Counted from the first letter of the stretch, positions 10,300 to 21,087 are shown. The stretch: DNA of 64,000 nt from Fratercula arctica (GCA_947846985.1 CANTUZ010000027.1:3413152-3477151), one strand, 5' to 3'. A program made the numbers and translations. The notes: generated by a model not told the origin, from the letters alone.

Positions 10300-11870
10300 G
10301 TGAGTCCCCCCCCAGCCACTGGCCACACAACCCCCCATAGTAGCCCCAGACGCAACTCACTGGCCACAGACCCCCCCATAGTAGTCCCTGATACCCCCAT
10401 GGGAGCCCCCAGCCCCGAGCCATTGGCCACGGACTCACCCATAGTAGTCCCTACCCCGAACCACTGGCCACACCCCCCCCCCCATAGTAGCCCCAGATTC
10501 CTCCGTAGTAGCCCCTGCCCCAACTCACTGGCCCCAGACCCCCCCATACCATCCCCTGAGTCCCCATAGTAGCCCCTAGCCCCAACTCACTGGCCCCAGC
10601 CCCAATTCACTAGCCCCAGACCCCTTCCTAGTAGCTCCCATCTGCGATTCACTGGCCTCAGACACCCTGTAGTAGCCCCCAGCCCCAACTCACTGGCCCC
10701 AGCCCCGATTCACTAGCCCCAGACCCCCTTGTAGTAGCCCCCAGCCCCAACTCACTGGCCCCAGCCCCAATTCACTGGCCCCAGACCCCCCCATAGTAGC
10801 TCCCATCCCTGATTCACTGGCCTCAGATGCCCTGTAGTAGCCCCCAACCCCAACTCACTGGCCCCAGACCCCTTCCTAGTAGCCCCCAGCCCTGATTCAC
10901 TGGCCGCAGACCCCCTGTAGTAGCCCCCAACCCCAAGTCACTGGCCCCAGACCTGATTCACTGGCCCCAGACCCCCCCATAGTAGCCCCCAACCCCGATG
11001 CACTGGCCCCAGGCCCCCCCATAGTAGCCCCCAACCCCAATTCACTAGCCCCAGACCCCCCCGTAGTAGCCCCCAGCCCTTACTCACTGGCCCCAGCCCC
11101 CCCCATAGTAGCCCCCAGCCCCAACTCACTGGCCCCAGCCCCAACTCACTGGCCCCAGACCCCCCCCATAGTAGCCCCCAGCCCCAACTCACTGGCCCCA
11201 GCCCTGATTCACTGGCCCCAGATCCCTTCCTAGTAGCCCCCATCCCCGATTCACTAGCCCCAGACCCCCTTGTAGTAGCCCCCAGGCCCAACTCACTGGC
11301 CCCAGCCCCAACTCACTGGCCCCAGACCCCCCCATAGTAGCCCCCAGCCCCGATTCACTGACCTCAGACACCCTGTAGTAGCCCCCAGCCCCAATTCACT
11401 GGCCCCAGACCCCCCCGTAGTAGCCCCCAGGCCCAACTCACTGGCCCCAGCCCCAATTCACTGGCCCCAGACCCCCCCATAGTAGCCCCCAGCCCCAACT
11501 CACTGGCCCCAGCCCCAATTCACTGGCCCCAGACCCCCCCATAGTAGCCCCCATCCCTGATTCACTGGCCTCAGATGCCCTGTAGTAGCCCCCAGCCCCA
11601 ACTCACTGGCCCTAGACCCCTTCCTAGTAGCCCCCAGCCCTGATTCACTGGCCGCAGACCCCCTGTAGTAGCCCCCAGCCCCAAGTCACTGGCCCCAGAC
11701 CTGATTCACTGGCCCCAGACCCCCCCCATAGTAGCCCCCAGCCCCAACTCACTGGCCCCAGACCCCTTCCTAGTAGCCCCCATCCCTGATGCACTGGCCC
11801 CAGACCCCCCCATAGTAGCCTCCAGCCCCGATTCACTGGCCCCAGCCCCCCTGTACCAGCCGCTGACCCC
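10300..11870. repeat. 42-45-bp CCCCATAGTAGCCCC minisatellite
   Basis: About 35 units of CCAGACCCCCCCATAGTAGC followed by CCCCAGCCCCAACTCACTGGC, with GTAGTAG and CCTAGTAG variants. It fills the intron between laminin-EGF and CUB exons. Confidence 0.95.
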
Positions 11871-11901
11871 CCCATCTCCCCCCCCCTCCCCCCCCCTCCA
11901 G

Positions 11902-12154
11902 GGACGGGGGCACGTGCTACCGGGAGTGCGGTGGCCGCTCGCTGGTAGCCAACCTCTCCTCGCTGGTGGCCAACCTCTCCTCCCCGCTGGCCCTGGGCTC
12001 GCGGCTGGCGGGGGGGGCCCCGGAGGGCGGGGGGGGCCTCTCCTACTGCGTGTGGGTGCTGTCGGTGACGGGGGGGCTGCAGCCCTGCCCCCCCGGGGAG
12101 CCCTGCCCCCCCATCAGCCTCAGCCTGCAGCCGGCCCCCCCCGCGGGCTGCATG
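11902..12154 (+). CDS. MEGF8: MEGF8 exon: start of second CUB domain
   Basis: Acceptor CCCTCCAG, donor TGCATG|GTGAGG; 253 bases. It opens D-G-G-T-C-Y-R-E-C-G-G-R-S-L and continues with L-S-Y-C-V-W-V-L-S-V and L-Q-P-C-P-P-G, the first strand set of the CUB domain that follows the laminin-EGF in MEGF8. CUB domains are extracellular beta-sandwich modules. The heptad S-L-V-A-N-L-S is encoded twice in tandem by 21-base units at 11939-11959 and 11960-11980. This doubles an N-L-S-S glycosylation site. The exon ends in phase 0, which the next exon matches. Confidence 0.93.
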
Positions 12155-13190
12155 GTGAGGGGGGGCCGGGGGGGGGCCGGGGGGGGGGGGCAGCGGGTGT
12201 TTGGGGGGGGTCTGGGGGGGGATTCGGGGTTGTGGGGGGGGTATCGGGGGGGCACTAGGGGGGGTCTGGGGGGATTCGGGGGTCGGGGGGGTTGTGGGGG
12301 GGGGTATTGGGGGGGGCACAGGGGGGTTGTGGGGGGGGGTATGGGGGGGCACAGGGGGGTCTGGGGGGGATTCGGGGTCGGGGGGGGTGGGGGGGGGGGT
12401 ATGGGGGGGGGGTGGCAAGGGGGGTCCTGGGGGGGATTCGGGGTCGGGGGGGTTGTTGGGGGGGGTATCGGGGGGCACAGGGGGGTTGTGGGGGGGGTAT
12501 TCGGGGGGGGCACAGGGGGGTCTTGGGGGGTATTCGGGGGTCCGGGGGGGTTGTGGGGGGGGGTATCGGGGGGGGGGTCCTGGGGGGGGGATTCGGGGTC
12601 GGGGGGTTGTGGGGGGGTATCGGGGGGGGCACAGGGGGGTCTGGGGGGGGTTCGGGGTCGGGGGTTGTGGGGGGTATTGGGGGGGGGCACATGGGGTTGT
12701 GAGGGGGGGTATGGTTGGGGGGGCACAGGGGGTCTGGGGGGGATTCGGGTCGGGGGGGGTTTGCGGGGGGTATCGGGGGGGGCCACATGGAGGTTGGGGG
12801 GGGCCCTGGGGGGGAATTCGGGGTCAGGGGGGTATTGGGGGGGGCACAGGGGGGTCTGGGGGGGGAATCGGGGTGGGGGGATGTGGGGGGGCACAGGGGA
12901 TTTGGAGAGGTCTGGGGGGGGCACAGGGGGGTCTGGGGGGGGATTCGGGGTCGGGGGGGGGTGTGGGGGGGTATCTGGGGGGGGCACAGGGAGGTTGGGG
13001 GGGGCCCCTGGGGGGGGATTCGGGGTCGGGGGGGGTATCGGGGGGGGGGCACAGGGGGTCTGGGGGGGGTCCCCAAACGGAAGGGGTTGGGGGGGCATTT
13101 GGGGGGTCTGGTGGGTCCTGGGGTGTGGGGGGGGGGGGGGTGACAAGGGGGTAAAGGGGGTTTTTTTTGGGGGGGGTGGGGTTGTTGTTT
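12155..13190. repeat. GGGGGATTCGGGGTCGGGGG minisatellite
   Basis: Units of roughly 60-75 bases with GATTCGGGGTCGGGGGG, GTTGTGGGGGGGGTAT and GGGGCACAGGGGGGTCTGG. Coding strand G-rich. The donor is followed by a short non-repetitive stretch only. Confidence 0.93.
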
Positions 13191-13264
13191 CGTTGGTGCC
13201 GCTGGCGCCGTGCCCCCCCCCCCGCCCCCCCCCAGCCCCCCATGTGTGTGTCCCCCCCCCCCAG

Positions 13265-13400
13265 AACAGCTTCACCTACGTCTTCGACGGGGTCCCCGCC
13301 TTCCTGGACACCGGGGAGCTGGGGGGGGACCCCACGCTGATGGGGGCCTTCTGCGGGGGGGGGGGCCCCCCGAGCCCCTCCACCCTCTACGCCCGCTCCG
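13265..13400 (+). CDS. MEGF8: MEGF8 exon: middle of second CUB domain
   Basis: Acceptor CCCCCCAG, donor CTCCG|GTACGG; 136 bases, phase 0 in and phase 1 out. It translates as N-S-F-T-Y-V-F-D-G-V-P-A-F-L-D-T-G-E-L, then L-M-G-A-F-C-G-G-G-G-P-P and T-L-Y-A-R-S-G. The F-D-G-x-P-x-F-L-D-T stretch and A-F-C-G are the CUB core expected after the preceding exon. A glycine run encoded by a G homopolymer at about 13356-13366 keeps the frame here. Confidence 0.92.
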
Positions 13401-14135
13401 GTACGGGGGGGGGCTGGGGGGGGTTGGGGGGGTTTCGGGGGGGGGGGTACTGGGGGGGGTTGGGGGGGGGTCTATGGGGCAGCAGGGACCTCCTGGGAGG
13501 GGATTGGGGGGGTTCGGGGGGGTCCTGGGGGGGTATCGGGGGGATCTATGGGGCACTGGGGGGGTCCTGGGGGGTATTGGGGGGGTCTATGGGGCACTGG
13601 GGGGGTCCTGGGGGGGGCATCGGGGGGGTCTATGGGGCACTGGAGGGGTCCTGGGGGGGTATCGGGGGGGGTCTATAGGGCACTAAGGGGGTCTGGGGGG
13701 GGGTTTGGGGGGGTCTATGGGGCACTGGGGGGGGGTTTTGGGGGGTCTATGGGGCACTGGGGGGGTCCTGGGGGGGTTTTGGGGGGGTCTACGGGGCACT
13801 GGGGGGGTCCTTGGGGGGGTATCGGGGGGGTCTATGGGGCACTGGGGGGGTATCTGGGGGGTCTATGGGGCACCAGGGACCTCCTGGGAGGGGATTGGGG
13901 GGGTTCGGGGGGGTCCTGGGGGGGCATCGGGGGGGTCTATGGGGCACTGGGGGGGTTTTGGGGGGTCTATGGAGGACTAAGGGGGTCCTGGGGGGTTTTG
14001 GGGGGGGTCTATGGGGCACTGGGGGGGTCCTGGGGGGGCATCGGGGGGGTCTGTGGGGCACTGGGGGGGGTTTTGGGGGGTCTATAGGGCACTAAGGGGG
14101 TCCGGGGGGGGTATCGGGGGGGTCTGTGGGGCACT
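13401..14135. repeat. CTATGGGGCACTGGGG minisatellite, plus orientation
   Basis: Units of 40-55 bases: GGTCTATGGGGCACTGGGGG, then GGTCCTGGGGGGGTATCGGG. Two units are variant (GGGGCAGCAGGGACCTCCTG GGAGGGGATTGG at about 13476, and GGGGCACCAGGGACCTCCTG at about 13867). The same family, including the variant unit, is present inverted at 16.1-17.2 kb and as plus-oriented units at 23.57-24.1 kb. Confidence 0.95.
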
Positions 14136-14266
14136 GGGTGCCTGGCCCCCCCCCCCCCCCGGCGGGCTTGGGGGGCAGAGGGGGGGGGGGGGGGGGGGGG
14201 TCGGCTGTGGGGGATTTGGTGCCCCCCCCCCCCCCGTGCCCCATGGCCCCCCCGTGCCCCCCCCAG

Positions 14267-14436
14267 GGGTGCTGGTCCTGTACCACGAGGCCAACGGCAG
14301 CGCGGCCTCGGGCTTCAACGCCAGCGTGGGGGTGTCCGGGGGGGGCCAGCAGTGCCGGGGGGGGGCCGGGGGGGGCGACGGCTGCCCCCAACAGCCCTGC
14401 CCCGGGGGGTGCGGGACCCACGGCACCTGCGACACG
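14267..14436 (+). CDS. MEGF8: MEGF8 exon: end of CUB domain and start of an EGF
   Basis: Acceptor CCCCCCAG, donor GACACG|GTGAGG; 170 bases. It completes the CUB with V-L-V-L-Y-H-E-A-N-G-S and G-F-N-A-S-V, which carry two sequons (NGS, NAS). A glycine-rich link follows, then C-P-Q-Q-P-C-P-G-G-C-G-T-H-G-T-C-D-T, the first cysteines of an EGF-like domain that continues in the next exon. It lies between two introns that hold the same minisatellite in opposite orientations. Confidence 0.9.
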
Positions 14437-15560
14437 GTGAGGGGGGGGGGCAAAGGGGGCTAGGGGGGGGGCGCTGGGGGGGAGGGGAAGGGTTTGGGGG
14501 GGGATATGAGGGGGGTGGGCAGGGTTGGGGGGGGAGGGTTGGGGGGCCCGGGGGGTAAAAGGGGGTTGGGGGGGGGGATATGGGTGGGGGAGGGTGGGGG
14601 GGGCCGGAGGGGGGGGGGAAAGGGGGTTTGGGGGGGATATGGGGGGGGGAGGTTTTGGGGGGGCTGGGGGGGAGGGAAAGGGGGTTTGGGGGGGGAAAAT
14701 AGGGGGGGGGAGGTTTTGGGGGGGGTCTGGGGGGACACATGGGGGTCAGGGGGTTTGGGGGGGCCCGGGGGGGGGGGGGGAAGGGGGTTGGGGGGGGGAT
14801 ATGGGGGGGGAGGTTTTGGGAGGGGAGGTTTTGGGGGGGCGGGGGGGGGGGGGAAGGGGATTGGGGGGGGGAAATAGGGGGGAAGGTTTGGGGGGGGCCC
14901 GGGGGGGGGTTAAAAGGGGTTGGGGGGAGATGGGGGGGGGGGGAGGGTTGGGGGGGGCCCGGGGGGTAAAAGGGGTTTGGGGGGAGGCTATGGGGGGGGG
15001 AGGTTTTGGGGGGGCCGGAGGGGGGAGGGGAAAGGGGGTTTGAGGGGGAAAAATAGGGGGGGGAGGTTTTGGGGGGGGGCTGGGGGGGGGGGGGACAGGG
15101 GGTTTGGGGGGGGGGATATGGGGGGGGGGGAGAGGTTGGGGGGGGTCCGGGGGGGTTAAAAGGGGTGGGGGGGGGATATGGGGGGGGAGGGTTGGGGGGG
15201 GCCCGGGGGGGTATAAGGGGGCTGGGGGGGGGGATATGGGGGGGGAAGGGTGGGGGGGGGAGGAGGGGGGAGGGAAAGGGGGTTGTGGGGGGGGAGTTTT
15301 GGGGGGGGGGGAAGGTTTGGGGGGGGGCTGGGGGGGGGAAGGGGGTTTGGGGGGGGGATATGGGGGGGGAACTTTTGGGGGGGGCCGGGGGGGAGGGGGG
15401 GGAAGGGGGTTTGAGGGGGGAAAAATGGCGGGGAGGGAGGATTTGGGGGGGGTCTGGGGGGGACACATGGGGGGAAGGGGGTTTGGGGGGGCGCCGGGGG
15501 GGGGGGAAAGGGGGTTGGGGGGGGGGGGGGTGGGGGTGGGGAGGGAGGTTGAGGGGGCGG
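14437..15560. repeat. GGGATATGGGGGGGGAGGTTTTGG minisatellite
   Basis: Units of about 65-75 bases containing GGGGGATATGGGGGGG, AGGTTTTGGGGGGGCC and GGGGAAAGGGGGTTTGGGG. Coding strand strongly G-rich with runs up to about a dozen G. Confidence 0.93.
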
Positions 15561-15669
15561 TTTTAGGGGTAGGGGGGGGGGATAAAGGGTGTTTGTGGGG
15601 GGGTAGTGGGGGTTCCGGGGGGGTGTGGGGAGCCTGACCCCCCCCTGGGCCCCCCCGGGCCCCCCCCAG

Positions 15670-15780
15670 GCTGCCGGGGCCGCTGCCGCTGCCTCCAGGG
15701 CTACGGGGGCCAGAACTGCTCGGAAGCCGCTGGGGCCGGGGGAGCGTCGGCTGGGAGCAGGCCTGGAGGAGGGGCCCCCC
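15670..15780 (+). CDS. MEGF8: MEGF8 exon: EGF end leading to the second kelch block, frame disturbed
   Basis: Acceptor CCCCCCCAG, donor CCCCCC|GTGAGG. Protein similarity is clear in one frame for the first half: G-R-C-R-C-L-Q-G-Y-G-G-Q-N-C-S-E, an EGF closing strand. That frame does not match the phase handed over by the exon at 14267, and the tail is unclear. A second frame gives V-G-W-E-Q-A-W-R, the kind of sequence expected just before the kelch block. The phases of the neighbours would be satisfied only by a third frame that encodes an alanine-rich non-domain peptide. I infer two or more small indels, but cannot place them. The exon itself is secure; its exact ends and frame are not. Confidence 0.7.
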
Positions 15781-16120
15781 GTGAGGTCCCCCCGGGACCC
15801 CCCCCCCCCAGGGCCCCCCCACCCGGGGACCCCCCCTGGGACACACCACCGCTTGAGGACACACCCCCGGGACCCCCCCCCCCCGGGGCACCCCCCCCCC
15901 GGGACACACCCCCCCCCCCGGGCGGGGCGCCCCCCCCCCCCCCCCCCCCCCGGGACCCCCCCGGACGGGGGTACCCCCCCCGGGACACACCCCACCGCGG
16001 CGGACCCCCCCCCCCCCCCCCGCGGGCAGGGGACCCCCCCCCGGGGACCCCTCGGGACCCCCACGGGACACACCCCCCCGGGTGACCCCCCCGGGACCCC
16101 CCCAGGACCGGTCCCTGGTG
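15781..16120. repeat. C-run rich GGGACCCCCCCCC segment
   Basis: Irregular CCCCCCGGGACACACC and GGGGACCCCCCC units following the donor at 15781. Long C runs (up to about twenty at 15930-15950) make length unreliable. No gene seen. Confidence 0.85.
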
Positions 16121-17175
16121 CACCATAGACCCCCCCCCCCACAGTACCCCCCAGAACCCCCAGGCCCCATAGACCCCCCGATGCCCCCCCGAAACCCCCC
16201 CAATCCCCCCCCGGGAGCTCCCTGCTGCCCCATAGACCCCCCCTGATACCCCCCCAGGCACCCCCCAGTGCCCCATAGACCCCCCCAGTTACCCCCTGAT
16301 ACCCTCCCAGTGCCCCATAGCCCCCCCCAGGACCCCCCCCAGTGCCCATAGACCCCCCCCGATACCCCCCAGGACCCCCCCGATGCCCCCCCAGGACCCC
16401 CCCAGTGCCCCATAGACCCCCCCATAGACCCCCCCAGTGCCCCATAGACCCCCCCCAATACCCCCCCAGGACCCCCTTAGTCCTCCATAGACCCCCCCAG
16501 GACCCCCCCAATGCCCCATAGACCCCCCCGATACCCCCCCAGGACCCCCCCACGTGCCCCCATAGACCCCCCCCGATAACCCCTCCAGGACCCCCCCGAA
16601 ACCCCCCCCCAATCCCCCCCCGGGAGCCTCCCTGCTGCCCCATAGACCCCCCGATGCCCCCCAGGACACCCCCAGTGCCCCATAGCCTCCCCCCCCGGAA
16701 TACCCCCCAGGACCCCCCCCAGCTGCCCCCATAGGACCCCCCCTGTGATACCCCCCAGTGATCCCCCTCCAGTGCCCCCATGAACCCCCCTGCATTTGCC
16801 CCCCCCAGGGACCCCCCCCAGTGCCCCCATAGACCCCCCAGCTTACCCCCTGATACCCTCCCAGTGCCCCATTAGAAGCCCCCCCAGGACCCCCCCCGGC
16901 TGCCCCATAGACCCCCCCTGATACCCCCCAGGACCCCACCCCGAATATCGCCCCCCCAAGGACACCCCCCAGTGCCCCACAGACCCCCCTCAAAACCCCC
17001 CAGGACCCCCTTCCTCATTCCCTCCATAGTCACCCCCCCAGCGACCCCCCCCCGCGTGCCCCATTAGACCCCCCTGATACCCCTCCAGGACCCCCCCGAA
17101 CCCCCCCCAATCCCCCCCCGGGAGCTCCCTGCTGCCCCATAGACCCCCCCCGATACCCCCCCTCTCCCCCGCCCC
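16121..17175. repeat. CCCCAGTGCCCCATAGACC minisatellite, inverted copy of the 13.4-kb family
   Basis: Units CCCAGTGCCCCATAGACCCC, CCCCGATACCCCCCAGGACC. The reverse complement equals the 13.4-14.1 kb family, including the rarer unit with GGGAGCTCCCTGCTGCCCCA (about 16217 and 17120). Confidence 0.95.
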
Positions 17176-17272
17176 CCCCCCCCTTCCCCCTCCCCCCGGT
17201 GTGACACCACCCCCCCCCCCCCCCCCCCCCCGGTGTGTGTGCCCCCCCCCCCCCCCGTTGTCCCCCCCCCAG

Positions 17273-17382
17273 GGCGGGTTCCTGCGGCGCCTGGGCCACA
17301 CGCTGGTGGCGGGGCCCGACGAGACCCTCTGGATGTTCGGGGCCTCCTCGCTCTCCCAGGGCCCCCTCGACAGCGTCTACAG
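17273..17382 (+). CDS. MEGF8: MEGF8 exon: kelch repeat, second propeller
   Basis: Acceptor CCCCCCCCCAG, donor TACAG|GTCAGT; 110 bases, phase 0 in and two bases out. It reads F-L-R-R-L-G-H-T-L-V-A-G-P-D-E-T-L-W-M-F-G, then L-D-S-V-Y-R with the arginine codon split. R-x-G-H-T and L-W-M-F-G are kelch blade hallmarks. It opens the second six-bladed propeller of MEGF8, an extracellular protein-interaction platform. The intron to the next exon is only 83 bases, by far the shortest here, and is not a minisatellite. Confidence 0.93.
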
Positions 17383-17465
17383 GTCAGTGACCCCCCCCCG
17401 GGGACCCCCCCCCGGGACACAACCCCCCCCCCCCATTAACCCCCCCCCCCTTTCCCCCCCCCCAG

Positions 17466-17680
17466 GTACTCCATCCCCGAGGGCCGCTGGACGCAGATGC
17501 TGGCGGGGGGGGAGGAGGGGGGGGGCCCGGGCCCGGCCCCCCGTTATTTCCACGCCGCCGCCCCCCTGCCCCCCCCCCCGCCGGGCCCTGCTGGTGCTGG
17601 GGGGGCTGACGGCCGGGGGAGGGGGCGGCGCCGACGCCTGGATCCTCAACCTCACACGCTGCAGTGGCGGCGCGCTGCAG
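17466..17680 (+). CDS. MEGF8: MEGF8 exon: kelch repeat, one-base frame break
   Basis: It reads Y-S-I-P-E-G-R-W-T-Q-M-L-A-G-G, then P-R-Y-F-H-A-A-A and, after a frame change, A-L-L-V-L-G-G-L-T-A-G-G and A-W-I-L-N-L-T. The F-H-A-A and L-G-G-L elements are kelch. The frame change falls in a run of eleven C (about 17569-17579). Removing one C restores both the kelch frame and the phase needed by the exon at 20011. The last residues (R-C-S-G-G-A-L-Q) are in phase but do not look like the expected L-Q-W-R. That sequence is present in the next frame, so a second compensating pair of indels is possible. Donor GCAG|GTCGGG. Confidence 0.88.
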
Positions 17681-20000
17681 GTCGGGACCCCCCCCCCCCG
17701 CGGACCCCCCCCCCAAATCACTGAGGGGGGGCTCGGGCACCCCCCCAGACCCCCTTTGTGTCTGTGTCCCCCCCCCCAGGAACCCCTTTATGTCTCCCCC
17801 CCCCCCCCCAGACCCGCTGGACACACCGACCCCCCCCCAAGACCCCCCCCCAAAATCCCCCCCAGTGTTGGGGGGGGGGTCTCGGTGTTGTCGTCCCGTC
17901 CCCCCCCCGACCCCTTTTTGTGCCCCCCCCCACCCCCGGACCCCCCCCAAAATGCCCCCCCGGTGTCGCTGGGCGGGGGTGGGGGGGGTGTGGGTCTCGG
18001 TGTCCCCCCCCCAGACCCCCCAAAATCCCCCCCCCGGTGTCATGGGGGGGGGGTGTCTCAGTGTCCCCCCCCCAGGACCCCCTTTGTGTCCCCCCCCCAG
18101 GACCCACTGCATGCACTGCCCCCCCCCGACCCCCCCAAAATCCCCCCCCAGTGTCGGGGGGGGGCTCAATGTCTCCCCCAGACCCCATTTGTGTCCCCCC
18201 CCCCCCCCCCCGACCCCCCCCGTGTGTGTTGTCCCCCTCCCCCCCCCCGGAACCCCCTTTGTGTCCCCCCCCCAGACCCCCTTTATCCCCCCCCCAGGAC
18301 CCACCACACACACGACCCCCCCCCCCCCCCAGACCCCCCCCAAATCCCCCCCCCAGTGTCGGGGGGGGCTCAATGTCTCCCCCCAGACCCCATTTTGTGT
18401 GTCCCCCCCCCGCCAGACCCCCCCCCCCGTGTGTGTTGTCCCCCTCACCCCCCGGACCCCCTTTGTGTCCCCCCCCCAGACCCCCTTTATCCCCCCCCCA
18501 GGACCCACCAACACACACCGACCCCCCCCCCCAAGACCCCCCCAAAATCCCCCCGGTGTCGGGGGGGGTGGTTTCTCAGTGTCCCCCCCAGGACCCCCTT
18601 TGTTTTCCCCCCCCAGACCCCCCCCCCAAAATGCCCCCTGGTGTCTCTGGGGGGGGGGGGTGTCTCGGTGTCCCCCCCCCCCCCCCCCCAAAATCCCCCC
18701 CCTGGTGTCGGGGGGGGCCTCAGTGTCTCCCCCAGACCCCATTTGTGTGTGTCCCCCCCCCCCCCAGACCCCCCCCCGTGTGTGTTGTCCCCCTCCCCCC
18801 CCCCCGACCCCCTTTGTGTCTCCCCCCCCCCAGACCCCCTTTATCCCCCCCCCAGGACCCACTGCACACACCGACCCCCCCCCCAGACCCCCCCAAAATC
18901 CCCCCCGATGTCATGGGGGGGGGGGTGTCTCAGTGGCCCCCCCCCCAGGACCCCCTTTGTGTCCCCCCCCAGGACCCACTGCATGCACTGACCCCCCCCC
19001 GACCCCCCCCAAAATCCCCCCCCGGTGTCGGGGGGGGGCTCAATGTCTCCCCCAGACCCCATTTGTGTCCCCCCCCCCCCCAGACCCCCCCCGTGTGTGT
19101 TGTCCCCCTCCCCCCCACCCCCGACCCCCCTTTGTGTGTCCCCCCCCCCAGACCCCCTTTATCACCCCCCAGGACCCGCTGCACACACCGACCCCCCCCC
19201 CCCCCCCAGACCCCCCCAAAATCCCCCCCGATGTCATGGGGGGGGGGTGTCTCAGTGTCCCCCCCCCCCAGGACCCCCTTTTTGGCCCCCCCCCCAGGAC
19301 CCACTGCACGCACTGACCCCCCCCCGGCCCCCCCCCCAGACCCCCCCAAAATCCCCCCCCGGTGTCGGGGGGGGGCTCAATGTCTCCCCCAGACCCCATT
19401 TGTGGTGTTCGTTCCCCCCCCCCCCCCAGGACCCCCCCCGTGTGTGTTGTCCCCCTCCCCCCCCCGGACCCCCTTGTGTCCCCCCCCCCCCAGACCCCCC
19501 CTGTGTGTGTTGTCCCCCTCCCCCCCCAGACCCCCTTTATCCCCCCCCCAGGACCCACCACACACACCGACCCCCCCCCCAGACCCCCCCAAAATTCCCC
19601 CCCCCCGGTGTCGGGGGGGGGGGTGTCTCAGTGTCCCCCCCCCAGGACCCCCTTTGTTTCCCCCCCCCAGGGACCCCCCCCCCCCCCAAAATGCCCCCTG
19701 GTGTCTCTGGGGGGGGGGGGGGGTGTCTCGGTGCCCCCCCCCCCAGACCCCCCCAAAATCCCCCCTCGGTGTCGGGGGGGGGCTCAATGTCTCCCCCAGA
19801 CCCCATTTGTGTCGTCCCCCCCCCCCGGACCCCCCCCTGTGTGTGTTGTCCCCCCTCCCCCCCCCAGACCCCTTTATCCCCCCCCCAGGACCCACCACAC
19901 ACACGACCCCCCCCCGGACCCCCCCAAAATCCCCCCCCGGTGTCCGGGGGGGGGGTGTCTCGGTGTCCCCCGTCCCCCCCCCCCCCCGACCCCTTTCGGT
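17681..20000. repeat. C-rich higher-order minisatellite with many acceptor-like CCCCCCAG sites
   Basis: Higher-order units of about 200-400 bases. Each contains CTCAATGTCTCCCCCAGACC, CCCCATTTGTGTCCCCCCC, CCCCGTGTGTGTTGTCCCCC, CCCCCTTTATCCCCCCCC, a GGACCCACCACACACACCG segment and CCCAAAATCCCCCCCCGGTG. CCCCCCCCAG recurs dozens of times, so the intron is dense with strong 3' splice-site look-alikes ahead of the true acceptor at 20010. Confidence 0.93.
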
Positions 20001-20010
20001 GCCCCCCCAG

Positions 20011-20182
20011 GAGCCGCTGCTGCCGGCGGTGGCCGGGCACACGCTGACGCCGCGGGGGGGGCGCTGGGTGCTGCTCATCGGGGGCTTCTCCCCCCAAAAC
20101 GGCTTCAACACCAAACTGCTGCTGTTCCGGGTGGAGAGCGAGAGCTGGGAGGTGGGGCAGCAGGCGGGGACCCCCCCCACAG
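20011..20182 (+). CDS. MEGF8: MEGF8 exon: kelch repeat
   Basis: Acceptor GCCCCCCCAG, donor CACAG|GTACCC; 172 bases, phase 0 in and one base out. It reads L-P-A-V-A-G-H-T-L-T-P-R-G-G, V-L-L-I-G-G-F-S-P-Q-N-G-F-N and S-W-E-V-G-Q-Q-A-G-T-P-P-T. The A-G-H-T, L-I-G-G and W elements follow kelch blade spacing, and P-P-T-G-L-Y-G-H is formed across the next junction. Intact, without frame errors. Confidence 0.95.
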
Positions 20183-21075
20183 GTACCCGCGACCCCCAAC
20201 TTATGGGGCTGGGACCCACAAGTGACGGGGACTGTCCGGGGGGGGGTCATGGGGGGGTCTGGGACCCCCATCTGTGGGTCTGGGACTCTGTCTATGGGTC
20301 TGGGACCCCCATCTGTGGGTCTGAGACCCCTAGCTATGGGTCTGACATCTCTAGTTATGGCTCTGGGACCCCTGTCTGTGGGTCTGGGACCCTGTCTGTG
20401 GGTCTGGAACCCCTGTCCGTGGGTCTGGGACCCCGTCTATGGGTCTGAGACCCCCGTCTGTGGGTCTGGGACCCCTGTCTGTGGGTCTGGGACCCCGTCT
20501 ATGGGTCTGAGACCCCCGTCTGTGGGTCTGGGACTCTATCTATGGGTCTGGGACCCCCGTCTGTGGGTCTGGGACCCCTGTCCGTGGGTCTGGGACCCCG
20601 TCTATGGGTCTGAGACCCCCGTCTGTGGGTCTGGGACTCTATCTATGGGTCTGGGACCCCCGTCTGTGGGTCTGGGACCCTTGTCCATGGGTCTGGGACT
20701 CTGTCTATGGGTCTGGGACCCCTGTCTGTGGGTCTGGGACGTCTAGTTATGGGTCTGAGATCTCTAGTTATGGCTCTGGGACCCCTGTCTGTGGGTCTGG
20801 GACCCCGTCTATGGGTCTGGGACCCCTGTCCGTGGGTCTGGGACCCCGTCTGTGGGTCTGGGACCCTGTCTGTGGGTCTGGAACCCCTGTCCATGGGTCT
20901 GGGACTCTGTCTATGGGTCTGGGATCCCTGTCTGTGGGTCTGGGATCCCTGTCCGTGGGTCTGGGACCCCGTCTATGGGTCTGGGACCCCCGTCTATGGG
21001 TCTGACCCCTGTCCATGGGTCTGGGACCCCGTCTGTGGGTCTGCCCCCCGCCCGTGGGTCTGACCCCCGTCCGTG
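20183..21075. repeat. 21-22-bp GTGGGTCTGGGACCCC minisatellite
   Basis: About 40 units of GTCTGTGGGTCTGGGACCCC with TATGGGTCTGAGACC variants, through to the acceptor of the exon at 21088. Confidence 0.95.
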
Positions 21076-21087
21076 GGGCGCCCCCAG

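Noticed and set aside
5875..10569. A 1,564-codon plus-strand open frame
   Set aside because: It runs through minisatellite, two real exons in different phases and a second minisatellite. Stop codons are simply rare in these GC-rich repeats.
7713..15780. Attractin (ATRN/ATRNL1) as an alternative to MEGF8
   Set aside because: Attractins share CUB, kelch, PSI and laminin-EGF modules, but they do not have a second CUB followed by a second kelch block and the C-V-W-T-R-Q-F-K-R-T and E-D-E-C-A-N modules seen here.
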